Of a stretch of 64,000 nt of DNA, positions 17,605 through 25,568 are shown piece by piece (the stretch's first letter is position 1; every line of letters starts with the position of its first letter). The notes below the pieces were generated by a model, which saw only the letters and a list, made by a program, of their open reading frames with translations, was not told the origin of the DNA and searched no databases. The DNA is from Candidatus Gastranaerophilales bacterium (GTDB lineage: Bacteria > Cyanobacteriota > Vampirovibrionia > Gastranaerophilales > Gastranaerophilaceae), in NCBI GenBank assembly GCA_944322785.1, contig CALUPW010000003.1, positions 62,001 to 126,000 of the forward strand, written 5' to 3'. A program made the translations under genes and the position numbers.

Positions 17605-18060
17605 ATGGGTGATTTACTTTTAGTTATAATAATTTTAATTATTACCTACACAACAGGCAGCATCATTGAAAAAAATCACTTTAAAAAAATCCGACAACGG
17701 GAAATTGCTCTTGTTAAAAAGCCTGTTGTAACATTCGGCAAAAAACTTACAACTAATAAAAAAATTAAAAATGTTGAACTTGTGGCTGGTGAAGCCGCAA
17801 TAAGCGGAGATTATTTCAAAACTTTTGTTTCTTCGTTCAGAAACTTTTTTGGCGGGCGCATGGTTTCATTTGAATCTCTTATGGACAGAGCACGCCGTGA
17901 AGCAGTTTTGAGAATGCGGGAAAGCGCTAAACATGCAGATATTATTGTTAACGTAAGAATTGAATCAGCAATGCTTAATTCGTCTGAAGACACCTCAAAT
18001 AATCAACTTCCTCAAGTGTCGGTTATTGCATACGGAACGGCGATTACGTATGAACGATGA
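17605..18060 (+). CDS. Membrane-anchored YbjQ-like protein
   Basis: The 151-residue product has an N-terminal membrane helix (residues 3-22), a basic stretch, and a YbjQ-like domain (VELVAGEAAISGDYFKTF, DRARREAVLRMRESA, ADIIVNVRIESA, VIAYGTAITY). It is a paralog of the gene just upstream, with a membrane anchor added. An upstream ATG at 17557 overlaps the previous gene and is rejected in favour of 17605, which follows AAGGATAATTAT. The stop overlaps the next start, so translation is coupled. Confidence 0.82.
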   Translation: MGDLLLVIIILIITYTTGSIIEKNHFKKIRQREIALVKKPVVTFGKKLTTNKKIKNVELVAGEAAISGDYFKTFVSSFRNFFGGRMVSFESLMDRARREAVLRMRESAKHADIIVNVRIESAMLNSSEDTSNNQLPQVSVIAYGTAITYER

Positions 18061-18850
18061 AAATAACTATTTTTACGAAAATCAAATAGATGTTATTGAA
18101 GATAATGTTAATGTAACTAAAACATCTGATATAAAGGAATTCTTTATTCTTATAACGGGCATAATCGTTCTTATTTGCGGAATATTGTTTGTTTCGGACT
18201 TTGTGATGCAGATTTTTCTTGATAAAATGTCTTATGACACGCAGGTAAAAATTGAGTCGTTTTTAAGTTTTGATACAGCAGCTAAACCCCAATATACAAA
18301 AGAAGAACAGATTTGGCTGAATGATTTAAATAATATTCATAAAAAAATACTCTCAAATGATGAAGAACTTAAAAAATTTAAAGGTCTTAATATTAATATA
18401 TCTTCGGACAAAGAAATTAATGCTTTTATTTTACCGAACGGTAAAATTTACTTTACCAAAGGCATGTTGAAAAATTTAAAAACAGAAGATCAGGCGGCTT
18501 TTGTTCTTGCACATGAAATCGCACACTACAAAAACAGAGACCATCTTAAATCAATTGGCAGAAGTATTCTTACTTTATCAACAATAAGTATTTTAGGCTT
18601 AGGCAGCGGTGATTTTGCAAAACAAATTATGTATTCAATCTATGACATCGGGGATTTGCAATATTCCCAGCAACAAGAAATTACTGCCGACAAATATGCA
18701 AACGAGACAATAAAAAAAATATACGGTTCAAATAAAGGGGCTGTCGAATTTTTTAATATTATAGACAGAAATCAAAAATTACCGGAATTTATACATTATT
18801 TTAGCACTCATCCTTCACCGCAAACCAGAATAAAACTTTTAGAAGAATAA
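18050..18850 (+). CDS. M48-family membrane metalloprotease
   Basis: The 266-residue product begins at the ATG overlapping the upstream stop (a longer frame from 17960 is inside the previous gene). One membrane helix spans residues 30-55. The zinc motif HEIAH is at 155-159, and the third ligand is in EITADKYANE about 55 residues later. The tail FSTHPSPQTRI is typical of M48 (HtpX/BepA-like) proteases. It likely acts in envelope quality control. The close link with two YbjQ proteins suggests a shared envelope function. Confidence 0.92.
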   Translation: MNDENNYFYENQIDVIEDNVNVTKTSDIKEFFILITGIIVLICGILFVSDFVMQIFLDKMSYDTQVKIESFLSFDTAAKPQYTKEEQIWLNDLNNIHKKILSNDEELKKFKGLNINISSDKEINAFILPNGKIYFTKGMLKNLKTEDQAAFVLAHEIAHYKNRDHLKSIGRSILTLSTISILGLGSGDFAKQIMYSIYDIGDLQYSQQQEITADKYANETIKKIYGSNKGAVEFFNIIDRNQKLPEFIHYFSTHPSPQTRIKLLEE

Positions 18851-18851
18851 T

Positions 18852-18880
18852 TTGTTTTAAATATTTAATTAATATATAAT
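18852..18880 (+). promoter_or_regulatory. Promoter with leaderless geometry
   Basis: TTGTTT (18852-18857), 17 bases, TATAAT (18875-18880). The -10 ends 7 bases before the A of the ATG at 18887 and no ribosome site is present. Confidence 0.7.
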
Positions 18881-18886
18881 ATTATT

Positions 18887-19444
18887 ATGAGTACAAATTT
18901 GATTTGCCAAAAATCCGATATAGAATTTCTTAACGATTATACTGTTTTAGACATTGAAACAACCGGACTTTCTCATACTAAAGATGAAATTATAGAGATT
19001 TCCGCTCTCAAAATCAGGAATAATAAAGTATCTGATGAATTTTCAAAACTTGTAAAACCCTATGCACAAATCAGTTCATTTATTACTTATTTGACGGGCA
19101 TTACAAATGAAATGGTTTCAAATGCGCCAAAAATAGAAACTGTTCTGCCTGAATTGATAAAATTTGTTTCAAATGACATAATTTTAGGACATAACGTAAA
19201 ATTTGATATCAATTTTATTAAAACCAATCTGGAAAACTACGGGTATCCTTCTTTAACCAATTCATTTATAGATACAATGGTACTTGCAAGAAGATACTGC
19301 AAATTAAAAAGCCACAGTCTTAAAAATCTTGCCGAACACTATAATGTAAACCTTGCAGGACACCATAGAGCTTTAAACGACTGTCTGATTACTCATAACG
19401 TTTACCAGAACATAAAAAATGAATTTATGAGCTTACAAGTTTAG
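18887..19444 (+). CDS. DEDDh 3'-5' exonuclease, DnaQ/PolC-epsilon-like
   Basis: The 185-residue exonuclease domain stands alone. Metal-binding residues are in DIETTG (residues 22-27), HNVKFDINF (about 102-110) and HHRALNDC (about 162-169). It resembles the proofreading domain of Gram-positive PolC or a stand-alone DnaQ homolog, and may act in DNA repair or as an epsilon subunit. The last 20 bases overlap the end of the convergent unknown gene. Confidence 0.92.
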   Translation: MSTNLICQKSDIEFLNDYTVLDIETTGLSHTKDEIIEISALKIRNNKVSDEFSKLVKPYAQISSFITYLTGITNEMVSNAPKIETVLPELIKFVSNDIILGHNVKFDINFIKTNLENYGYPSLTNSFIDTMVLARRYCKLKSHSLKNLAEHYNVNLAGHHRALNDCLITHNVYQNIKNEFMSLQV

Positions 19445-20090
19445 GATTAGCAGATGCTTTTTGAAACATTACAAAAATTTCAGGTGCATCCATCGGTTTA
19501 ACCTCTTTTTTACCAAGATACAATCTGTCACCTTCAGCTATTGAAATTTGTTCAAAACATTTAAGCAAATCCTCAAGCTTTTTAACAGTTATATATTTAC
19601 CGTTATCCCTGTCATAAAAACTTGAACAAAGGGTCCATGTATCATTTTCCAGAGAATAATGATAATGGGTTTCGGAAGAAATATACCGGTGTTTTTGGAA
19701 ATATGATACATTCTTTACCCGCTCTAAAAAAACATTTTTAAATCTTAAAAACTGCTCCATTGAAAAAGGAGAATTTTTCAAATCTTTTCCGCCGACAAGA
19801 AGTCCGTGCTCCGGAGATTTAACAAACCTGAACAGACAATTTACAAGAAAGTTAAAATCTTTTTTATTCATCAAATCATCCCAGAAATGAAATCCTTCTG
19901 CCTCTTTAAAAGGATTTACCAGTCCGCCGCCCGTGCATGTTCGTATTTCTTCGGAATAAAAAGTTTTATCCTTCAAAATATTCGGCTCATTATGCCTGAA
20001 ACCGATTAAATTGTGTTTTTCCATCATTGCATAGACAGGTCTTTCAACAAATCTGATTTTTGAGGTAAAAGATATTGAATTATTTTTCAT
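19425..20090 (-). CDS. Unknown cytosolic protein, 221 residues
   Basis: This is not recognised. The protein has no signal peptide or membrane helix. It is rich in aromatic and basic residues, with a GGLVNPFKEAEGFHFWDDL segment near residue 55 and a HYHYSLENDTWTLCSSFYDR strand pair near 145. The pattern looks like a small alpha/beta effector-like or lineage-specific protein. It starts with ATG without a clear ribosome site. The gap from here to tRNA-His (20091-20245) holds no other recognisable feature. Confidence 0.65.
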   Translation of the reverse strand: MKNNSISFTSKIRFVERPVYAMMEKHNLIGFRHNEPNILKDKTFYSEEIRTCTGGGLVNPFKEAEGFHFWDDLMNKKDFNFLVNCLFRFVKSPEHGLLVGGKDLKNSPFSMEQFLRFKNVFLERVKNVSYFQKHRYISSETHYHYSLENDTWTLCSSFYDRDNGKYITVKKLEDLLKCFEQISIAEGDRLYLGKKEVKPMDAPEIFVMFQKASANPKLVSS

Positions 20091-20245
20091 ACAGAAATGA
20101 AAACAAAAAGAATTTATTTTTTGCTATCGAAATTAGAAGTTGATTAGCTGGAAATATAGATTGTCTATAATTTGCGATTAGTCTATCTTTACCCCGTATT
20201 TTTATCGCATCTGAACATAAAACACTTCCGCATCATGCATACTAA

Positions 20246-20267
20246 AAAACTCCCTTACGGGAGTTTT
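20246..20267 (-). terminator. Terminator of tRNA-His
   Basis: AAAACTCCC (20246-20254) pairs with GGGAGTTTT (20259-20267) around a TTAC loop. On the minus strand it is followed by a run of T and lies 6 bases after the tRNA 3' end. Confidence 0.85.
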
Positions 20268-20272
20268 AAAAA

Positions 20273-20349
20273 TGGGGCGCCTGATGGGATTCGAACCCAT
20301 GCATATCGGAACCACAATCCGAGGTCTTGACCACTTGACGACAGGCGCC
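20273..20349 (-). tRNA. tRNA-His (GTG anticodon)
   Basis: It folds as a cloverleaf of 77 bases including encoded CCA (20273-20275). The acceptor stem GCGCCTG pairs with CAGGCGC. The extra 5' G (G-1, at 20349) opposite discriminator C is the hallmark of tRNA-His. The anticodon arm is TCGGA-TTGTGGT-TCCGA with anticodon GTG. The T arm contains GGTTCGAATCC. Confidence 0.97.
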
Positions 20350-20442
20350 ATTTATATTTTTTACTTAATCATCATAACATGAAAATATTTTTTGTCTATA
20401 GATTTTTATAAAACCCAAAAACTAATTGAAAGGAATAGCATT

Positions 20443-20982
20443 ATGGGCACAGTAGAACCAATAAGAAACTTACATGATTTAAAAAAGATAGAACAATTGT
20501 TGTCCTCAAATACAAGGGATTTAGTGCTTTTTACCCTTGGTACAAACAGTGGACTTAGAATCTCTGATATTCTTGCACTTGATGTCGGAGATGTGAAGGA
20601 TAAAACATATATCCAATTAACAGAAAAGAAAACTAAAAAAATAAAGAAATTTCCGATAAATTCCAAACTTAAAACTATGCTAAAAGAGTTTACTAAAAAC
20701 AGAATAAACGATGAACCGTTGTTTACCACAAAATTCAAAAACAGACTTAGCAGAGTGACTGCATATTACACAATTCGTAATGCCTGTCAAAAAGCAAAAC
20801 TTGATGAAAAATTCGGTACACACACAATGAGAAAAACCTTTGGCTATCATCATTATAAAAAATATAAAGATATTGCAATGCTTCAAAAAATATTCAATCA
20901 TTCAAATCCTGTTATTACCTTAAAATACATCGGAATTGAACAAGAAGAAATTTATAACAGTTATTTGAATTTTATTTTATAA
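20443..20982 (+). CDS. Short tyrosine recombinase (core catalytic domain only)
   Basis: The 179-residue product starts at the ATG at 20443 after AAAGGA. A full set of catalytic residues is visible: R39 (SGLRISD), K in the beta-hairpin EKKTKK (about 62-66), H127 and R130 (HTMR), H153 (FNHSNP) and Y162 (LKYIG). It lacks the N-terminal SAM-like core-binding domain of XerC/D and most phage integrases. This size resembles the FimB/FimE class of DNA-inversion recombinases. Two inverted core-like sites lie immediately downstream, making them likely substrates. Confidence 0.9.
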   Translation: MGTVEPIRNLHDLKKIEQLLSSNTRDLVLFTLGTNSGLRISDILALDVGDVKDKTYIQLTEKKTKKIKKFPINSKLKTMLKEFTKNRINDEPLFTTKFKNRLSRVTAYYTIRNACQKAKLDEKFGTHTMRKTFGYHHYKKYKDIAMLQKIFNHSNPVITLKYIGIEQEEIYNSYLNFIL

Positions 20983-20984
20983 AT

Positions 20985-21011
20985 TATACATTTTATTTGA
21001 AATGTATAGAA
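20985..21011. repeat. Left inverted repeat, recombinase core-like site
   Basis: Perfect 27-bp inverted copy of 21115-21141. Its first 24 bases are TATACATTT, six bases (TATTTG), then AAATGTATA: two 9-bp inverted arms around a 6-bp asymmetric spacer, as in Xer/Cre/FimB-type core sites. Confidence 0.85.
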
Positions 21012-21114
21012 ATTTTTATAATTATTATAATACAAATATATTTATTATTAAAAATATGTTAAAATATATAGTTTTTAATTCTTGAACAATTTGGAAAAGC
21101 CTCTGTTTACGGGG
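21012..21114. other. 103-bp segment between inverted sites, possible invertible promoter
   Basis: This AT-rich non-coding segment is flanked by the inverted repeats. In the present orientation it contains TGTTAAAAT (21057-21065), an extended -10 reading toward the sugar transferase; inversion would turn it toward the recombinase. Other TATAAT hexamers (21017, 21026) lack a -35. Promoter identity is uncertain. Confidence 0.5.
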
Positions 21115-21141
21115 TTCTATACATTTCAAATAAAATGTATA
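21115..21141. repeat. Right inverted repeat, recombinase core-like site
   Basis: This is the exact reverse complement of 20985-21011, with the same 9-6-9 arm and spacer layout. It lies 37 bases before the sugar transferase ATG. Confidence 0.85.
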
Positions 21142-21177
21142 GAAAAATTGCAGTAAAGTAAAAGAGGTTCATTTATC

Positions 21178-22545
21178 ATGATAAAATCACTATCCAAATC
21201 TGTTGTTCTGTTATTTTTATACGACTTTGCGGTTATTTTCTGTTCTACATTAATATTTTACAAATATTTCAATCTACCGGAAAATTATTTCGGCTCGATA
21301 ACAATAATAACTCTTCTCGTCGGAATGTTTACTCTATTTTTAAAAGATAACTACAAAATACGGGAATTTAATATTACATTAAAAAATATTTATTTACTTT
21401 TTGAAGCTGTTGTTTTTGCAATATTTCCGGCCTCAGTAATATTGTTTATATTTAATAGGGATTTAAATTCTATATATTTTGTTTTATTAAATTTATTTAC
21501 TATATGGTTATTACTTCTGCTATACAGAATTATTTTTCATTATTATCTTTTCAATTTGAAAAGGGTTAAAAATGTTTTAATTATAGGAGGTGGTCATCAA
21601 GCGGAAGTTGTTTCCGAACTGATTAATGAAAAATACGCTTTAAAAATGAATGTTGTTGAACAGTTTGAATATACCAATTGTGATAATAATTATGAAACAA
21701 TTAACAATTATCTGTGCAGCTTGTCTGAAAAAATTAAAAAATTAAAAGTTGATATTATAATAACAGCAAAAGATGAACCTTTTGACGAACTTTTTATACT
21801 TTCATTAATATCAAAAGATATTATTCCGAAAAATGTAAAAATTTACAGAATGTATGATTTTTATGAACTTGCTACAGGAAAATATTTTATTGATGAGCAT
21901 TCCATTAATGAATTAATTTTCTATTTTAATGAGCACAAATCAAAACTTTATGATTTTTGTAAAAGAATTTTTGACATAATTTCAGCCGCAATTATTTTGA
22001 CAGTAACGCTGCCGATAACAGGATATATCGCTCTGAGAGTAAAGCTTACGGACGGGAAGTCACCATTTTTTACTCAGGAAAGAGTTGGTAAAAACGGAAA
22101 AATATTTAAAGCATACAAATTAAGAACAATGTATGACAATGATTTTATCCCGAAAGACAACAAAAAAGTCGGCTATGTAGAAAATCAGGATGAAGACGAC
22201 AGAGTTATTCCTTTTTGCAAATTTGTACGTAAAGCAAGATTTGATGAAATATTCCAGATGATAAATATATTAAAAGGCGAAATGTCAATAGTAGGTCCAC
22301 GGGCCGAATGGACAAAAGTTGTCGAAGTTTATCAAAAAGAAGTCAAAGGATATCCGCTTCGAATGATGGTAAATACAGCCTGGACCGGCTGGGCACAAAT
22401 TAATCAGGGCTATTGCTTTGCCTCAGACAATGAAGCAATAAAACTTCAATATGACTTGTATTATATAAAACACCGAAATCTTCTCTGGGATATTTCCATA
22501 CTTATAAAGGCAATTTTTCTTGCAGTAGGGGGTAGACATGCATAA
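21178..22545 (+). CDS. Polyprenyl-phosphate sugar-1-phosphate transferase (WbaP/EpsL-like)
   Basis: The 455-residue initiating glycosyltransferase for surface polysaccharide has four N-terminal membrane helices (residues 10-125), a Rossmann-like middle (VLIIGGGHQAEVV), and a further helix near 265. The C-terminal bacterial sugar transferase domain includes KRIFDIISA, GKIFKAYKLRTM and LKGEMSIVGPRAEW. It loads the first sugar onto undecaprenyl phosphate at the inner membrane. AGAGG lies 11 bases upstream. It overlaps the epimerase gene by 8 bases. The inverted sites just upstream suggest its transcription may be switched. Confidence 0.93.
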   Translation: MIKSLSKSVVLLFLYDFAVIFCSTLIFYKYFNLPENYFGSITIITLLVGMFTLFLKDNYKIREFNITLKNIYLLFEAVVFAIFPASVILFIFNRDLNSIYFVLLNLFTIWLLLLLYRIIFHYYLFNLKRVKNVLIIGGGHQAEVVSELINEKYALKMNVVEQFEYTNCDNNYETINNYLCSLSEKIKKLKVDIIITAKDEPFDELFILSLISKDIIPKNVKIYRMYDFYELATGKYFIDEHSINELIFYFNEHKSKLYDFCKRIFDIISAAIILTVTLPITGYIALRVKLTDGKSPFFTQERVGKNGKIFKAYKLRTMYDNDFIPKDNKKVGYVENQDEDDRVIPFCKFVRKARFDEIFQMINILKGEMSIVGPRAEWTKVVEVYQKEVKGYPLRMMVNTAWTGWAQINQGYCFASDNEAIKLQYDLYYIKHRNLLWDISILIKAIFLAVGGRHA

Positions 22546-23440
22546 AAAGTGTGTTCTTGTAACCGGGGGCGAAGGTTTTATCGGAAAATATACAGTACAG
22601 GAATTATTAAACAACAATTTTGATGTAATTATTGCAGACAGAAAAAAAGAGTTTCAAAACACTAAAGCAAAATATTACAGGTTAGATGTTGCAACTGATG
22701 AACTGAGTAAGGTTTTTGAAAATAATAAAATAGATTTTATAATACATTTAGCGGCTCTTCCTTCGGTTTCAGAATCAATCAGAAAACCGTTGCAGGATTG
22801 CCATGATAATTATCAGGCTACCGTAAATGTATGTTCTTATGCCAGAAAATATAATGTCAAAAAAATAATTTTTTCATCAACTGCAGCTGTATATGCAAAC
22901 CCAGAATATCTGCCGGTTGACGAAAAACATCCAACCTCATTTTTGTCACCCTACGCCATTACAAAAAATGCATCTGAAAATTTTATTAAATATTGCGGAA
23001 TCAATTATATAATTTTTAGATATGCAAATGTTTACGGAAAAGGTCAGGATGCAACAGGAGAGGCCGGAGTTGTTGCAAAATTTTTTGAATTAATGTCTGA
23101 TAATTTACCATTAAAGATACATGGAACAGGCAATCAATACAGGGATTTCATTAATGTAAAGGATGTTGCAAAGGTAAATGTATTAGGCTTATTAACGAAT
23201 ACTAATAATGAAATAATAAATGTTTCAACAAACACAAAAACAACCATCAATGAATTGTTTGAGATTTTAAAGCAAGAATTAGGGTACACTCAGCCTCCGG
23301 AATATACAAATCCACGAATTGGAGATATTGAAAAATCTGTTTTAGACAACAATAAATTAATTAAAATGCTGGGATATACTCCCCAAATTGACATAAAAAA
23401 CGGCATTAAAGAAATGGTCAAATCTAAAATTAAGGCATAA
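22538..23440 (+). CDS. NAD-dependent sugar epimerase/dehydratase
   Basis: The 300-residue extended SDR has the NAD motif GGEGFIG (residues 10-16) and catalytic S-S-T (FSSTAAVYA) with YAITK (about residues 148-152). The region FRYANVYGKGQD is typical of UDP-glucose 4-epimerase-like enzymes. It probably makes the nucleotide sugar used by, or downstream of, the transferase with which it overlaps. The exact substrate is not readable from sequence. Confidence 0.92.
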   Translation: MHKKCVLVTGGEGFIGKYTVQELLNNNFDVIIADRKKEFQNTKAKYYRLDVATDELSKVFENNKIDFIIHLAALPSVSESIRKPLQDCHDNYQATVNVCSYARKYNVKKIIFSSTAAVYANPEYLPVDEKHPTSFLSPYAITKNASENFIKYCGINYIIFRYANVYGKGQDATGEAGVVAKFFELMSDNLPLKIHGTGNQYRDFINVKDVAKVNVLGLLTNTNNEIINVSTNTKTTINELFEILKQELGYTQPPEYTNPRIGDIEKSVLDNNKLIKMLGYTPQIDIKNGIKEMVKSKIKA

Positions 23441-23466
23441 AAAAGGCTCTATAAAGAGCCTTTTTT
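23439..23466. terminator. Terminator between surface-sugar operon and rpaB-like gene
   Basis: A 12-bp stem AAAAAAGGCTCT/AGAGCCTTTTTT has an ATAA loop. The A and T tracts make it work in both directions, and it lies between convergent genes. Confidence 0.92.
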
Positions 23467-23487
23467 ATTTAATATCAAAACTTTTTA

Positions 23488-24237
23488 CTAACTTATTCTC
23501 TGGAACATATATCCTATGCCACGGGCTGTTAATATAAGCTCCGGATTTGCCGGATCTGATTCAAGTTTTGAACGCAATCTTGAAATATGAACATCAACAA
23601 CTCTTGTGTCAATTCTATGATCCGGCGGATAAGCCCAAACATGCTGTAATATTTCATTTCTTGAAAATGCCTGCCCTGAATTATTAACAAGAAGTTCCAG
23701 CAGGCTGAATTCCATACCGGTCAAACGAATTCTTTCATTTTTGCGGAACACCTGACGGCGTGCCGTATCAATCTTGATATTGCCGGTTGTAATTACATTT
23801 TTGGTAACTTTTCCTGCCGGTGTAACTGATTCTCTGTTATTAGTACGTCGCAAAACTGCTTTTACACGGGCTTCAAGCTCTTTAGGTGAAAAAGGTTTGA
23901 TAACATAATCATCAGCACCTAATTCAAGTCCTGTAATTCTTTCGGAAACATCACCAAGAGCTGTCAATATTATAATCGGAACATCTGCGGTTCTTCTTAT
24001 TTCTCTTGTTACTCCGTATCCGTCCATTTTGGGCATCATTACATCCAACACAACCAAATCAGGATTGTATTTATTAAATGCTGCAACTGCTTCCTCACCA
24101 TCAGCCGCAGTATAAACATCATAACCTGCCATTTTTAAACGTGTTTCCAAAATACGTCTGATACTGGCTTCATCGTCTGCCAGCAAAATTCTTTGACGAT
24201 CTTCTGTTTCGTTTTGTAATTCAGCATTTTCAGTCAT
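23488..24237 (-). CDS. OmpR-family response regulator, RpaB-like
   Basis: A 249-residue two-domain regulator. In the receiver, acidic pocket D21-D22, phosphoacceptor D65 (VVLDVMMPK), T92 and K114 (IKPFSP). A winged-helix DNA-binding domain spans residues 150-245 (RLTGMEFSLLELL, VDVHISRLRSKLE). The segment ADDEASIRRILETRL closely matches cyanobacterial RpaB as I remember it, supporting a cyanobacterium-related host. No histidine kinase is adjacent, so it is an orphan here. The ATG follows AAGGAAAAG. Confidence 0.93.
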   Translation of the reverse strand: MTENAELQNETEDRQRILLADDEASIRRILETRLKMAGYDVYTAADGEEAVAAFNKYNPDLVVLDVMMPKMDGYGVTREIRRTADVPIIILTALGDVSERITGLELGADDYVIKPFSPKELEARVKAVLRRTNNRESVTPAGKVTKNVITTGNIKIDTARRQVFRKNERIRLTGMEFSLLELLVNNSGQAFSRNEILQHVWAYPPDHRIDTRVVDVHISRLRSKLESDPANPELILTARGIGYMFQRIS

Positions 24238-24406
24238 AATTTTTTCTTTTCCTTACTTAAAAAAATCTAACACCTCAACAAAAAACATATATAATTATTA
24301 CAAAATATATACTTTTTTAAATTTTTATAACGTTATATTAACCTAATTTACAAAAAAAAGCAAGTACTTTTTTATACTTTAGGTGGAAAAAATATGATAT
24401 TATATT

Positions 24407-25150
24407 TTAAATTATTCCTAATTTTGCTTCGACAATTGATTTGAATTTTTCCAAATCTTCTTTTGTATCAATGCCTACAGGCACAAAATCAACAACCGAA
24501 GTTTTAATTTTCATTCCGTTTTCAAGCGCACGCAACTGCTCAAGGCTTTCTGTCTTTTCAAGCGGAGTTTGCTCTAATGATGTCATTTTAATCAAAGCTT
24601 CCCGCTTATAGCCGTAGATACCAAGGTGTCCGTAATATTCACCGCTAATCGGGTTTCTTTCATACGGGATTTTTGAGCGGGAAAAATAAAGCGCAAATCC
24701 GTTATTATCACGCACACATTTAACAAGATTCGGATTATTTATTTCATTTTCATCCTTTAAAATTCTGACAAGAGTTGATATATCTGCATTTTCGTCTTCT
24801 TTAACATTTTTTGCAACCTCGTCGATTGCAGAAGGTTCAATCAAAGGTTCGTCCCCTTGAAGGTTCACAATATAAGAGATTTCCGGATGTCTGTCAACGA
24901 CTTCGCGAATTCTGTCAGAGCCGCATTTATGATTGATGGATGTCATTTCGGCAACTCCGCCAAAAGCAGTGACAGCATTGAAAATTCTTTCATCATCCGT
25001 CGCTACAATAATAATATCCGCCAGTTCAGACATCATCGCTTTTTCGTAAACCCACTGAATTACAGGTTTTCCAGCTACTTCCAAAAGCGGTTTACCTTCC
25101 AGTCTTGATGACCCGTATCGAGCCGGAATTATTATTGCTGTTTTAGACAT
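24407..25150 (-). CDS. kdsB: 3-deoxy-manno-octulosonate cytidylyltransferase KdsB
   Basis: The 247 residues match the family length. KdsB activates Kdo as CMP-Kdo for lipid A-core synthesis. Visible motifs: IIPARYGSSRLEGKPL at the N-terminus (nucleotide binding), ATDDERI, NLQGDEPLI, and ALYFSRSKIPY near residue 150. It implies a lipopolysaccharide-containing outer membrane. The start has GGAGGACCACA upstream and overlaps the previous gene by 8 bases. Confidence 0.96.
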   Translation of the reverse strand: MSKTAIIIPARYGSSRLEGKPLLEVAGKPVIQWVYEKAMMSELADIIIVATDDERIFNAVTAFGGVAEMTSINHKCGSDRIREVVDRHPEISYIVNLQGDEPLIEPSAIDEVAKNVKEDENADISTLVRILKDENEINNPNLVKCVRDNNGFALYFSRSKIPYERNPISGEYYGHLGIYGYKREALIKMTSLEQTPLEKTESLEQLRALENGMKIKTSVVDFVPVGIDTKEDLEKFKSIVEAKLGII

Positions 25151-25568
25151 TGTGGTCCTCCAAAAATTTCTTTATATATTCATATTCTGTCATGCCTAAC
25201 GGAAGTTCAATTTTGTTTTTGCCTGAAGTAACAATTAAAGTAGAGGTAAATTTGCCGGTCAACTTTAATTGAGAAAAATCTCTGATTACTAAGGCTTTGT
25301 TGAAAATCTTAAAAACTATAAAATCGGAATAAATTTCAACATCAGCATAAAAACCTCTGTAAATGAGCCCATTTATGCTGGAAATACGAGTTGTAAATAT
25401 TTTCAGCGGTTCAGCAGTTGAATTTGATTTGATTTCATCGTAATAATCACAATCAAATATTGCGTCAAATGAATCTTTTAATATGTTGCCCACAAGATAA
25501 GCTATTAAACCCAAAAAGAATACTACAAAAACTAGTAAAAAAACTATTTCAAACGGTTTTACGTACAT
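25143..25568 (-). CDS. Small membrane protein with PH-like cytosolic part
   Basis: A 141-residue product from the ATG at 25568, which follows GGAGGGG and overlaps the prmA stop. One membrane helix (IVFLLVFVVFFLGLIAYLVGNIL) is followed by a beta-rich soluble domain (TRISSINGLIYRGF, YSDFIVFKIFNKALVI) resembling a pleckstrin-like or bPH fold. No function is recognised. It sits between prmA and kdsB in one operon. Confidence 0.7.
   Translation of the reverse strand: MYVKPFEIVFLLVFVVFFLGLIAYLVGNILKDSFDAIFDCDYYDEIKSNSTAEPLKIFTTRISSINGLIYRGFYADVEIYSDFIVFKIFNKALVIRDFSQLKLTGKFTSTLIVTSGKNKIELPLGMTEYEYIKKFLEDHNV

Noticed and set aside
20273-20982. tRNA-His next to a recombinase as a phage or island attachment site
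   Set aside because: The tRNA 3' end, the usual attachment region, points away from the recombinase, no partial tRNA copy is seen nearby, and no phage or island genes follow. The inverted core-like sites downstream are a better substrate.
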